Source: Limnohabitans sp. Rim28
Lineage (GTDB): Bacteria > Pseudomonadota > Gammaproteobacteria > Burkholderiales > Burkholderiaceae_C
DNA: 64,000 nucleotides
Direction: 5' to 3'
Assembly (NCBI RefSeq): GCF_000293865.2
Contig: NZ_ALKN02000012.1
Location: forward strand, 1 to 64,000
The notes under the pieces were generated by a model, which had not been told where the DNA came from, searched no databases, and saw nothing but the letters and a program-made list of their open reading frames with translations. Below, piece after piece: positions 37,791 to 48,969 of the stretch. Both the position numbers and the translations under genes were made by a program. Each line of letters opens with the position of its first letter. The first letter of the stretch is position 1.

Positions 37791-37868
37791 TTTTGAATAC
37801 AAAAATTGGGGCAGATGCATTGAATTTTAGGGCAAATGCCCTTGACAAATGTATTTTGAATACAAAAA
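37791..37868. promoter_or_regulatory. Twin 15-bp operators and TTGACA promoter between gntR and the catabolic operon
   Basis: TTTTGAATACAAAAA occurs identically at 37791-37805 and 37854-37868. Each is a dyad (TTTTG-AATA-CAAAA). The copies are 63 bp apart, six helical turns at 10.5 bp per turn, so both can be on one face of the DNA and bound with a loop. TTGACA at 37842-37847 is a good -35 for the plus-strand operon, and the second dyad overlaps the expected -10. The first copy lies 8-22 bp before the gntR ATG, where it could block translation start or transcription. Confidence 0.72.
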
Positions 37869-37898
37869 ATATGCAGCATCAGAAAGGCTTTACTTCCC

Positions 37899-39089
37899 AT
37901 GCTTGTCACCAATTTCCACCCCACCGGTCGCCACTTCCTGCAAATTCCAGGCCCCTCGCCTGTACCTGACCGCATCTTGCGCGCCATCAGCTCGCCCACC
38001 ATCGACCACCGTGGCCCCGAATTCGGCGCCCTGGGCCTGAAAGTCCTGGCCGATGTGCAAAAGATTTTCAAGACCCAGCATCCGGTCATGATCTACCCCG
38101 CCTCGGGCACCGGTGCTTGGGAAGCGGCGCTGAGCAATGTGCTCCAAGCCGGCGACCACGTGCTGATGTACGAGACCGGCCACTTTGCTTTTTTGTGGAA
38201 CAAGCTGGCCCAGCAGTTGGGTCTCAAGTCCGAGGTTCTGGGCCTGCCCGGCCTCGAAGGTTGGCGCCACGGCGTGCAAGCCGATCTGATCGAGCAGCGC
38301 CTGAAAGCCGACACCGGCCACAGCATCAAAGCGGTGTGCGTGGTGCACAACGAAACCTCGACCGGCGTGACCAGCGACATCGCCGCTGTCCGGCGCGCCA
38401 TCGACGCGGCCAAACACCCGGCCTTGCTTTTGGTGGACACCATTTCGGGCCTGGCCAGCGCCGACTACCGCCATGACGAATGGGGTGTGGACGTCACCAT
38501 CAGTGGTTCCCAAAAAGGCCTGATGCTGCCGCCTGGCATCAGCTTCAATGCCCTCTCCCCACGCGCCATCGAGGTCAGCCAAAAAGGCGGCATGGCCCGC
38601 AGCTACTGGGCCTGGGGCGAGATGATCGAAATGAACAAAAACGGTTACTGGCCCTCCACGCCCAACACCAACTTGCTGTATGGCCTGAGCGAAGCCTGCG
38701 ACATGCTGCTGGCCGAGGGCCTGGACAAAGTGTTTGCGCGCCACCAGCGCTGGGCCGCTGGCGTGCGGGCGGCCGTGAACGCCTGGGGCCTGCCCATCCA
38801 GTGCGCCGACCCGGCGGTCTACTCCCCCATCCTGACCGGCGTCATGACCCCCGAGGGTGTGGACGCGGACGCGGTGCGCAAAGTCATCCATCAGCGCTTT
38901 GACTGCTCGCTGGGCACGGGCCTGGGCAAAGTCAAAGGCCGCATGTTCCGCATCGGCCACTTGGGCGACAGCAACGACCTGACCCTGATCGCCACCGTGG
39001 CGGGCTGTGAAATGGGCCTGAAGCTCTCAGGCGTGGCGCTGCAAGGCAGCGGCGTGCAGGCCATCATGGACCACTTTTCTAGCCACTGA
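37899..39089 (+). CDS. Class V aminotransferase, serine-glyoxylate aminotransferase-like
   Basis: The 396-residue fold-type I aminotransferase begins with GRHFLQIPGPSPVPDRIL, the alanine/serine-glyoxylate aminotransferase start, has LLVDTISGLASADYRHDEWGVD around the PLP aspartate and the lysine in SGSQKGLMLPPG. Serine-glyoxylate aminotransferases make glycine and hydroxypyruvate; some relatives act on other amines. It heads the plus-strand operon and faces gntR. A good Shine-Dalgarno is not obvious. Confidence 0.86.
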   Translation: MLVTNFHPTGRHFLQIPGPSPVPDRILRAISSPTIDHRGPEFGALGLKVLADVQKIFKTQHPVMIYPASGTGAWEAALSNVLQAGDHVLMYETGHFAFLWNKLAQQLGLKSEVLGLPGLEGWRHGVQADLIEQRLKADTGHSIKAVCVVHNETSTGVTSDIAAVRRAIDAAKHPALLLVDTISGLASADYRHDEWGVDVTISGSQKGLMLPPGISFNALSPRAIEVSQKGGMARSYWAWGEMIEMNKNGYWPSTPNTNLLYGLSEACDMLLAEGLDKVFARHQRWAAGVRAAVNAWGLPIQCADPAVYSPILTGVMTPEGVDADAVRKVIHQRFDCSLGTGLGKVKGRMFRIGHLGDSNDLTLIATVAGCEMGLKLSGVALQGSGVQAIMDHFSSH

Positions 39090-39158
39090 ACACAGGACAT
39101 CCAAGCCAGGGCTTTCCGTTTTCTCGCGTGCATTTCCAACATAACCCAAGGAGACAAC

Positions 39159-40136
39159 ATGAAACGCAGAACCTTTGTGGCCGCTACCGCTGCCACAGCC
39201 GCAACGATGGCGGCCCCGTCAATTCAGGCCCAAACCTTGCCTGCCGGACCGGTGCGCATCCTGGTGGGATTTGCCCCAGGAGGCGGGACCGACATCTTGG
39301 CCCGCATCGTGGCGCAAAAGCTGCAAATCATGTGGGGCGTCACCGTGTTGGTGGAAAACCGTGCGGGCGCGACCGGGGTGATCGCTGCCGAAGCAGTGGC
39401 CAAGGCGGCGCCTGACGGCAACACGCTGCTGATGGCGCACATCAACAGCCATGCCTTGGCCCCGGCTCTCATGCCCAAACTCAACTATGTGGTGGACCGA
39501 GACTTCACACCTTTGACCTTGGTGGGCATCACGCCCAATTTGCTGATCTCGAACAACGACCAACCCGCCAAAACCGTGGCCGAATTGGTCGCTCAATGCA
39601 AAGCCAACCCCGGCAAGGTGAGCTTTGGTTCTGCCGGTCAAGGCTCGGCCCAGCACATGGCGCTCGAGTCTTTCAAATTGGCTGCAGGTGTGGACACCAT
39701 CCACATTCCCTACAAGGGATCAGGCCCCATGTTGGCGGATTTGATTGGGGGCCAGATCGGCTATTCGTTTGACACCATGACCGCTGCGACTCCGCACGTC
39801 AAAAGCGGCAAAGTGCGCGCGATTGCTCAAACACGGGCCAAGCGGGCCTCCAGCTACCCCAATGTACCCACCATGGTCGAGGCGGGCTTTCCCAACTTTG
39901 AGGCCACCACTTGGTACGGCTTGGCAGGTCCGGGCAAGATGCCCCCAGCCATGGCTCAGCGCATGAACGAAGACATCAACAAAGTGTTGCTCATGCCGGA
40001 TGTGATGGAAAAACTGGCTCAGTTCGGCGCTGAAGATGGCGGCGGCTCGGCCCAGCGATTTGCAGACTTCATCCGCAGCGAACAAGTCAAGTGGGCCAAA
40101 GTGGTCAAAGACAGCAACGTGAAGCTCGATAGCTGA
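39159..40136 (+). CDS. Bug-type tripartite tricarboxylate transporter substrate-binding protein
   Basis: The 325-residue protein has an RR-containing signal peptide (MKRRTFVAATAA) ending near IQAQT, then the TTT/Bug motifs VRILVGFAPGGGTDILAR and VPTMVEAGFP. It belongs to the extracytoplasmic binding proteins that capture carboxylates; Burkholderiales encode dozens, often without adjacent membrane subunits, as here. In this operon it would bind the compound processed by the enzymes around it. It overlaps the next gene by one base (TGATG). Confidence 0.92.
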   Translation: MKRRTFVAATAATAATMAAPSIQAQTLPAGPVRILVGFAPGGGTDILARIVAQKLQIMWGVTVLVENRAGATGVIAAEAVAKAAPDGNTLLMAHINSHALAPALMPKLNYVVDRDFTPLTLVGITPNLLISNNDQPAKTVAELVAQCKANPGKVSFGSAGQGSAQHMALESFKLAAGVDTIHIPYKGSGPMLADLIGGQIGYSFDTMTAATPHVKSGKVRAIAQTRAKRASSYPNVPTMVEAGFPNFEATTWYGLAGPGKMPPAMAQRMNEDINKVLLMPDVMEKLAQFGAEDGGGSAQRFADFIRSEQVKWAKVVKDSNVKLDS

Positions 40137-40924
40137 TGACCGAGACCTTGGCAGCAGGCACCGTGGAACTTGCCATCCGGCAAGGTGTAGCCACGGTGAT
40201 CTTCAACCGACCCCAGGCGCGCAATGCGATGACCTGGGGCATGTACCAACAACTCAGCCGCCACTGCGAAGCGTTCAAAGCCGATACCAGCGTGCGCGCC
40301 GTGGTGTTTCGTGGTGCCGGAGGGCAAGCCTTTGTGGCAGGCACCGACATCGAGCAATTCACAGCCTTCAGCACGGGCGAAGACGGCGTGGCCTACGAGG
40401 CGCAAATCGAAGCCTGCATTGACTTGCTTTGCGCTTTGCCCATGCCCACCGTGGCGGTCATCGAAGGCTGGGCTGTCGGCGGCGGCCTGGCCATTGCCAC
40501 CGCTTGCGACTTTCGCCTGGCCACACCGGGCTCGCAATTGGGTGTACCGATTGCCAAAACCTTGGGCAACTGCTTGTCGGTGGCCAACGTGGCGCGCCTG
40601 AGTGCCGCTTTCGGGCCGCAACGCGTCAAACGCATGCTCATGCTGGCCGAGATGATCGGCGCGGACGAAGCCCTGGCCTGCGGCTATTTGCACCAACTGG
40701 CTGAACCCACCGACATGGAAGAGGCCACCAGCGCTTTGGTGCAGCGCCTAACGGCCTTGGCTCCGGTCACACAGCAGGTCAGCAAACAGGCCCTGAACCG
40801 CTTGGTTCAGCACGCCGCACCCGAGGCCGAAGACCTGATTCGCCTGGCCTATGGCAGCGAAGACTTTCATGAAGGCGTCAACGCCTTTGTGGCCAAACGC
40901 AAACCCCTTTGGAAAGGCCGCTGA
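40136..40924 (+). CDS. Crotonase-fold protein (enoyl-CoA hydratase/isomerase family) lacking both catalytic Glu
   Basis: The 262-residue protein has the oxyanion-hole loop GAGGQAFVAGTDIEQF (about 60-75) and the second loop GWAVGGGLAIATACDFRLA (about 111-129). By alignment with rat mitochondrial enoyl-CoA hydratase, the general acid/base glutamates (GGGCE and QPE) correspond to Ala119 (GGGLA) and Ile139 (GVPI). True hydratase activity is therefore unlikely, and another crotonase reaction is possible. It overlaps the Bug gene (TGATG) and is followed 2 bp later by the CoA-transferase. Confidence 0.88.
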   Translation: MTETLAAGTVELAIRQGVATVIFNRPQARNAMTWGMYQQLSRHCEAFKADTSVRAVVFRGAGGQAFVAGTDIEQFTAFSTGEDGVAYEAQIEACIDLLCALPMPTVAVIEGWAVGGGLAIATACDFRLATPGSQLGVPIAKTLGNCLSVANVARLSAAFGPQRVKRMLMLAEMIGADEALACGYLHQLAEPTDMEEATSALVQRLTALAPVTQQVSKQALNRLVQHAAPEAEDLIRLAYGSEDFHEGVNAFVAKRKPLWKGR

Positions 40925-40926
40925 CG

Positions 40927-42159
40927 ATGTCGAACATGGGAAGCAAGAAAAAGGCCCCACGTCCCGGACCCTTGGCCGGTCTGCGCGTCCTTGAAATGAC
41001 ACAGATCATGTCGGGCCCTACCTGTGGTCTGCTGTTGGCCGACATGGGGGCTGATGTCATCAAGATCGAAAAGCTCCCCGGCGGCGATGACGCTCGGGGC
41101 TACCGCGACCCGCAAATCAACGGCGTGTCTGCGCCCTTTTTGATGCTCAACCGCAACAAGCGCGGCCTGGCCATTGATTTGAAAAAACCGCAAGGCCGCG
41201 CCCTGCTGCTGCGCATGGTCAAAGACGCCGATGTGCTGGTCGAGAACTTCCGGGGTGGCACCATGGAGAAGCTTGGGCTGGGCTACGAGACCCTGCGCGA
41301 AGCGAATCCGGGCCTGATTTACTGCGCCATCTCTGGCTATGGCCGCACCGGCCCCTATGCCGACAAGGGCGGCTTTGACCTGATCGCCCAAGGCTTTGCC
41401 GGACTGATGGCCGTGACGGGGGAGCCCGGTCGGCCCCCTGCCAAAAGCGGCAACGCCGTGTCCGACATGAACGCGGGCATCTTGGCGGCCACCGGCATCC
41501 TGGCGGCCTACATCCACAAGCTCAAGACCGGTGAAGGCCAGATCGTGGACACCTCTTTGAGCGACGCTGCCCTGCAGCAAACCTATTGGCACGCCGCCGT
41601 CTGGCTGGCCACGCAGCGCGAACCACAGCCCACGGGCTCGGCGCACATCCTGACCGCGCCCTACCAGGCCTTTGAAGCCAGCGACGGCTGGATCAACATC
41701 GGTGGCGCCAACCAGAGCAACTGGGAGCGCATTTGCACGGTGTTGGGCCACCCCGAATGGCGCGAAGACCCCCGCTTTGTCACGAACAGCGACCGCATGG
41801 CGCACTTGGACGAATTGGTCACGCTCATGAACGCGGTGCTGCGGCAACGCACACGCGCCGAATGGCAGGCTGACATGGATGCTGCGGGCGTGCCTGCAGG
41901 ACCGGTGCACACCATTGGCGAGGCGCTGTCACACCCGCAAACGTTGGCACGCGGCATGGTGGTCACGCTGGAGCACCCGCAAGCGGGCACCACGCGCGGT
42001 ATTGGTTGCCCGATCCACTTTTCGCAAACACCCACCGACACCGGCCAAGCCGCGCCTTTGCTGGGGCAACACACACGCGAACTGCTGCAAGAGCATGGCT
42101 TGAGCGAAGCCGAGATCAAGGACTTGATCGCGCAAGGCGCCGTGTCTCAATCAAGTTGA
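40927..42159 (+). CDS. CaiB/BaiF family (class III) CoA-transferase
   Basis: The 410-residue protein shows LRVLEMTQIMSGPTCGLLLADMGADVIKIEK at its start (residues 18-50 in outline) and the covalent aspartate in GEGQIVDTSLSDAAL (about 195). These enzymes move CoA between acyl groups and carboxylates. The ATG at 40927 follows the crotonase stop by 2 bp; an ATG at 40936 and a longer frame to 40909 are less likely. With the crotonase-fold protein upstream it could activate and convert a short carboxylate. It ends convergently with alaS. Confidence 0.9.
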   Translation: MSNMGSKKKAPRPGPLAGLRVLEMTQIMSGPTCGLLLADMGADVIKIEKLPGGDDARGYRDPQINGVSAPFLMLNRNKRGLAIDLKKPQGRALLLRMVKDADVLVENFRGGTMEKLGLGYETLREANPGLIYCAISGYGRTGPYADKGGFDLIAQGFAGLMAVTGEPGRPPAKSGNAVSDMNAGILAATGILAAYIHKLKTGEGQIVDTSLSDAALQQTYWHAAVWLATQREPQPTGSAHILTAPYQAFEASDGWINIGGANQSNWERICTVLGHPEWREDPRFVTNSDRMAHLDELVTLMNAVLRQRTRAEWQADMDAAGVPAGPVHTIGEALSHPQTLARGMVVTLEHPQAGTTRGIGCPIHFSQTPTDTGQAAPLLGQHTRELLQEHGLSEAEIKDLIAQGAVSQSS

Positions 42160-42183
42160 GACGCCTCAGGGATCAGCGCTTGT

Positions 42184-44835
<2,652 letters not shown>

Positions 44836-44946
44836 GGGGGGGTGTTTTCGCTCAAAGTGCAACCCCGCATTATAAGTTTGGGCATGCTCTGTAGAACTGG
44901 GCAAAACCGCACGCGCTCAAAGCCCTGAAGTCAGGAACAAACCCGC

Positions 44947-46017
44947 TTAAAAAACGGCGTGTTCTCCTCGATCGGGCGCACCCTCACCTTTGACCCAACG
45001 GGCATAGGCGTCGAACAGCGTTTGTGACCCATGCGAGGGCGTGGCCTGCTCATCGTAGCGCTGTGCCTGAGCGTCCCACACCAGCATGGATTCGGTGGCG
45101 TAGTAGCGCCCAATGCGGGCCAGCTCGGCCTTGTTCGCAGCGGCTGGAATGAGCTTTCCCAGCACGCGCAAAACACCCACGATCAGGTCCAACAGGCCTA
45201 CCGGAACACGCTTGAAGCGCGGTGGCATCCCGAGCAAAGCAAACAAATGCTCGCCTTGCGCCAGCGGCGTGATGGCCGGCCCGGGCCCGCCTATGGGCAA
45301 GATCTGGTTATGCCGCGACGCATTGTCCAGGCACCCAGCCAAGAAGTTGGCCAAATCGTCGTCGCTGATGGGCTTGCAAGCAGTCAACTGCCCATCGCCA
45401 AAAATCAAGAATGGCTTGCCTTTTTTGACCCGCTCAAGTTGTCCAGACAGCGATTTGAAGAATGCAGTTGGGCGAACGATGGAGTAGGTGATGCCCGACT
45501 CGATCAAGGCTTTTTCAAAGGCCAATTTGGCGTGTTGAAACGCCAGCAAGGGCTTTTGCACACAAATGGCCGAGAGTTGCACAAAATGCTTCACCCCCGC
45601 CGTTTGTGCCGCCTTGAGCGCCCACAGGTGCGCTTGATGGTCGACCTTCCAGGCGTCTTGGGGGGAGCCCATGCGCGAGGCCATGCAAGAGACCACGGCA
45701 TCAAAAGGGGTTTGCGCCAAACCCGGTTGCAGCCACACACGCTCATCGTCTGCACTGCCCCAGAGCAGCGTGGCCCCTGACAGGCGCTCCGGCAGTGCCA
45801 TGTCCGCTGGCGTCGGTCGCCCCCCTTGGCGAGGCCTCACCAGGCAAACCACCTCGTGGCCATTTTTCAGCAAGGCCCGCGCAGTGGCCATACCGATCGT
45901 GCCGGTCGCCCCCAGTAAAAGCACGCGCAAGCGGGGCCTTGACTCCGAAGGGCTCGCCGCCAAGGGTGCCGGGGGGTTGGGGCTCAACACGGGGCGGATA
46001 GGCTGCTCGGTGGTCAC
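44947..46017 (-). CDS. bciA: 3,8-divinyl (proto)chlorophyllide 8-vinyl reductase BciA
   Basis: The 356-residue NADPH-binding SDR protein has a Rossmann start (LLLGATGTIGMATARALLKNG) and then the distinctive BciA/plant DVR motifs: LSAICVQKPLLAFQ, SIVRPTAFFKSL, CKPISDDDLANF, LPIGGPGPAITPL, GRYYATESMLVWD and a C-terminal segment like that of plant DVR. It reduces the 8-vinyl group of (bacterio)chlorophyll precursors using NADPH. No other photosynthesis gene is in the window; alaS precedes it and gabD diverges from it. It indicates a bacteriochlorophyll-making host. Confidence 0.88.
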   Translation of the reverse strand: MTTEQPIRPVLSPNPPAPLAASPSESRPRLRVLLLGATGTIGMATARALLKNGHEVVCLVRPRQGGRPTPADMALPERLSGATLLWGSADDERVWLQPGLAQTPFDAVVSCMASRMGSPQDAWKVDHQAHLWALKAAQTAGVKHFVQLSAICVQKPLLAFQHAKLAFEKALIESGITYSIVRPTAFFKSLSGQLERVKKGKPFLIFGDGQLTACKPISDDDLANFLAGCLDNASRHNQILPIGGPGPAITPLAQGEHLFALLGMPPRFKRVPVGLLDLIVGVLRVLGKLIPAAANKAELARIGRYYATESMLVWDAQAQRYDEQATPSHGSQTLFDAYARWVKGEGAPDRGEHAVF

Positions 46018-46250
46018 GCCGCGAACTCCAAAAAATTCAGAAAAATGAATGTTACTGTCATTGCTTTCAGCGGATTGTGATTCGGAAAAAGTCTTGCACG
46101 CTGCAAAACACCGGAAAACAGCATAATTGCTGGCTCATGCAGTGCGAAAAACTGAGCAGGTGCCATGCGCCTCAGATTTTGGTACGCCATGTCACATTTT
46201 CAGCCGGCAAGCACTCAGCAGCCGGGTAATCACCGACCAACTTGAAGACC

Positions 46251-47723
46251 ATGACCGCATCACCACTCACCCAACTCAACGACCCCACTTTGCTCAAAAC
46301 CGACGCCCTGATCAACGGCCAATGGGTCGCGGGCAGCCAGCGTTTTGACGTGACCGACCCGGCCACCGGTGGACATCTGGCCAGCGTGGCCAACCTCGGT
46401 GCCGCCGAAGCCGAAGCCGCCATTGCAGCAGCCAACGCAGCCTGGGGCCCTTGGAAAACCAAGACCGCCAAAGAGCGCAGCATCATCCTGCGCAAATGGT
46501 TTGACCTGCTGATCGCCAACACAGAAGACCTCGCTCGGCTCATGACCGCAGAAAACGGCAAACCACTGGCTGAGTCGCGTGGCGAAGTTGCCTATGGTGC
46601 GAGCTTTGTGGAATGGTTTGCCGAAGAAGCCAAACGCGTGAACGGCGAAACCTTGCCCCAGTTTGACAATAACCGCCGCCTGCTGGTGCTGAAGCAGCCC
46701 ATAGGCGTGTGCGCGGCGATCACCCCTTGGAACTTTCCCTTGGCCATGATCACCCGGAAGGTCGCCCCAGCCTTGGCGGCAGGTTGCCCAGTGGTCATCA
46801 AACCCGCCGAGCAAACGCCGCTCACGGCCTTGGCTGCAGCCGAGTTGGCCATCCGCGCCGGCATTCCTGCTGGCGTGCTCAACATCATCACCGCCGACGG
46901 CCAGCAAAGCATCGGCATTGGCAAGGTGCTGTGTGCCAGCAACGTGGTGCGCCACATCAGTTTCACAGGCTCCACCGAAGTGGGTCGCATTTTGATGGCG
47001 CAGTCGGCCCCCTCGGTCAAAAAAATGTCACTCGAATTGGGGGGCAATGCGCCTTTCATCGTGTTTGAAGACGCCGATATCGACAGCGCAGTCGAAGGCG
47101 CTTTCGCCAGCAAATACCGCAATGCGGGTCAGACCTGTGTGTGCACCAACCGCTTTTATGTGCATGAATCGGTCTACGAAGAATTCGCCACCAAGTTCGC
47201 AGCCAAAGTCAAAACTGCCAAGGTCGGCAATGGCTTCGCCGAGGGTGTGAACCAAGGCCCTCTGATCGAGCCCTCGGCCCTGGACAAGGTCGAGCGCCAT
47301 GTGAACGACGCCATCGCCAAAGGCGGGCGCGTCCTCACGGGCGGCAAGCGCCTAAGCGGCCAATTCTTTGAACCCACCGTGATTGCAGACGCCAACGCCG
47401 ACATGGTCTGCGCCAAGGAAGAGACCTTTGGTCCGTTTGCGCCCATTTTCAAGTTCAAGACCGAACAAGAAGCCATTGATGCGGCCAACAACACCGAGTT
47501 TGGATTGGCCAGCTACTTCTACAGCCGCGACGTGGGCCGCATCTTCCGTGTGAGTGAAGCACTCGAATACGGCATGGTCGGCATCAATGTGGGCATTTTG
47601 GCGACCGAGCATGTGCCTTTTGGCGGCGTCAAACACTCGGGTCTGGGCCGTGAAGGCTCCAGTCACGGCATGGAAGACTATGTAGAAATCAAGTACCTTT
47701 GCGTGGGCGATATCTTGAAATAA
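46251..47723 (+). CDS. gabD: NAD(P)-dependent succinate-semialdehyde dehydrogenase
   Basis: The 490-residue aldehyde dehydrogenase has the NAD-binding TPWNFPLAMITRKVAPALAAG and GSTEVGRIL segments, the catalytic Glu in LELGGNAPF and the catalytic Cys in NAGQTCVCTNRFYVH. The second Cys, two residues on, and overall similarity fit GabD, which oxidises succinate semialdehyde to succinate. The ATG at 46251 is used; a TTG at 46242 is nine bases earlier. No gabT is nearby, so the aldehyde source is not clear. Confidence 0.9.
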   Translation: MTASPLTQLNDPTLLKTDALINGQWVAGSQRFDVTDPATGGHLASVANLGAAEAEAAIAAANAAWGPWKTKTAKERSIILRKWFDLLIANTEDLARLMTAENGKPLAESRGEVAYGASFVEWFAEEAKRVNGETLPQFDNNRRLLVLKQPIGVCAAITPWNFPLAMITRKVAPALAAGCPVVIKPAEQTPLTALAAAELAIRAGIPAGVLNIITADGQQSIGIGKVLCASNVVRHISFTGSTEVGRILMAQSAPSVKKMSLELGGNAPFIVFEDADIDSAVEGAFASKYRNAGQTCVCTNRFYVHESVYEEFATKFAAKVKTAKVGNGFAEGVNQGPLIEPSALDKVERHVNDAIAKGGRVLTGGKRLSGQFFEPTVIADANADMVCAKEETFGPFAPIFKFKTEQEAIDAANNTEFGLASYFYSRDVGRIFRVSEALEYGMVGINVGILATEHVPFGGVKHSGLGREGSSHGMEDYVEIKYLCVGDILK

Positions 47724-47738
47724 CCCACCGACAAATGA

Positions 47739-48761
47739 TCACCGCCCGTTCTTTGCAACGGTTAAATGTTGCAAAGACTCAGATGAGAAGATGCCCCGAA
47801 AAGGCAAGGTGAACTCATAGTCTTGCAACAAAGCGCTGTGAACCCAAGCGACCGAGTCGGCCCACGCTGGCTCGGCCCTCAGGCTCCATTCCACAAAAGG
47901 AGCCAGGTAGGGTTTTTCAGCCCAAAGCGCCGGTCTTGCAACCTGCTGGTAGGCCGGTGAATTTGTCCAAACATTGCCTGGCCACCAACTCAGCCCCATG
48001 CACAAAGCCGTCAAGGAGGGCAGCAACCAAGATTTGCTCCGCAGCAGCAAGGCATCGTGACGGGTCAAGGCCAACACCAAGGCGATCACACCCGCAAAAA
48101 ACTGGCACAGGTTGAGCAAGCCAAACAACAAAGAAGCCCCCAGCACAACAGGCGTCATGACCGTTTTGCGGTATGCCGCTGACAATTGCTCTGGGGTGAT
48201 TGTGGGCGCGAAAAATCCACCGACCAATTGCGCAGAACCTGATTCAGCATCCAAATCATCCGGTGACAAACCCGCCAACGAAGAGGCCCACAAGGCACTC
48301 ATCACCGGGCGAATGTCTGCAGGCGCCGGGCTGCTCAACAAGGTCTCGCCACGCAGCTGCATTCGGCCATTCAGCGCTTCTTGCGTACTCAGCTGCGAGC
48401 GCCAACTCATCATCAAATCTTGGTCATCAGCGCGAGAGACGATGGTGTCCACCAATGCTTTTTGAAAATGCCACATGCTGACCAAGCCCAAAGTGCAGCA
48501 GAGCAACACCAACACAACACGGGACTTCACGAAACGGTCAAACCAACGCATCAACAACAGGGCCAAACCCAAGCCAGAAACAACACGCCCCCAAAGTTCG
48601 ATGTCGTGCAATTGTTCTGGGGTAGTGGCCAGCTGCAGGTCACCCGCCAACTCCAACAACCGGTGATTGAAAGACAACTCCAACACGGCGTAGCAAGCCA
48701 GTACGGTCAAAAACCAAACTTGTAAATTGAGGGTTTGGGGTTTGACAATGGGGATTCGCAT
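47739..48761 (-). CDS. Polytopic membrane protein, family not recognised
   Basis: The 340-residue protein starts near TQ-rich MRIPIVKPQT and has hydrophobic helices around 14-30, 56-70, 80-97, 203-232 and 245-262. A long, polar central loop (about 100-195) and a C-terminal soluble part of 60 residues lie between and after. No motif is recognised. It is convergent with gabD and separated from tRNA-Gly by about 70 bp. Membrane localisation is the only supported statement. Confidence 0.65.
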   Translation of the reverse strand: MRIPIVKPQTLNLQVWFLTVLACYAVLELSFNHRLLELAGDLQLATTPEQLHDIELWGRVVSGLGLALLLMRWFDRFVKSRVVLVLLCCTLGLVSMWHFQKALVDTIVSRADDQDLMMSWRSQLSTQEALNGRMQLRGETLLSSPAPADIRPVMSALWASSLAGLSPDDLDAESGSAQLVGGFFAPTITPEQLSAAYRKTVMTPVVLGASLLFGLLNLCQFFAGVIALVLALTRHDALLLRSKSWLLPSLTALCMGLSWWPGNVWTNSPAYQQVARPALWAEKPYLAPFVEWSLRAEPAWADSVAWVHSALLQDYEFTLPFRGIFSSESLQHLTVAKNGR

Positions 48762-48834
48762 GCATCAATTTTAACTTTATTGTTCATTTAAGACAGCGCC
48801 GATGCGCGACTTTGAACGATTAGAATGCCTCCAC

Positions 48835-48908
48835 GCGGGTGTCGTTTAATGGTAGGACTTTTGCTTCCCAAGCAAATAACGAGGGTTCGATTCCCTTCAC
48901 CCGCTCCA
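48835..48908 (+). tRNA. tRNA-Gly (anticodon CCC)
   Basis: The 74-nt cloverleaf has acceptor strands GCGGGTG and CACCCGC, anticodon stem TTTGC/GCAAA with loop TTCCCAA giving CCC, and a GGTTCGATTCC T arm. The discriminator is T and CCA is encoded. It reads GGG glycine codons. Confidence 0.96.
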
Positions 48909-48922
48909 AGCCTCCATGCCAA

Positions 48923-48950
48923 GCAAAAGGCCCCTTTCGGGGCCTTTTGC
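48923..48950. terminator. Bidirectional terminator between tRNA-Gly and scoB
   Basis: GCAAAAGGCCCC and GGGGCCTTTTGC form 12-bp arms around TTTC. The A/T ends give a short U-tract on both strands, so it can close tRNA-Gly on the plus strand and scoB on the minus strand. Confidence 0.82.
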
Positions 48951-48969
48951 ATGTGCGGACTTGAGGGGG

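Noticed and set aside
46018-46250. PpsR/CrtJ-type TGT-N12-ACA site or FNR box upstream of bciA
   Set aside because: I scanned the 233-bp divergent gap for TGT-N12-ACA and TTGAT-N4-ATCAA and found no match, so photosynthesis-type regulation is not supported here.
48281-48760. Plus-strand frames over the unknown membrane protein (47739-48761)
   Set aside because: They lack motifs and membrane patterning, whereas the minus-strand frame has well-spaced hydrophobic helices.
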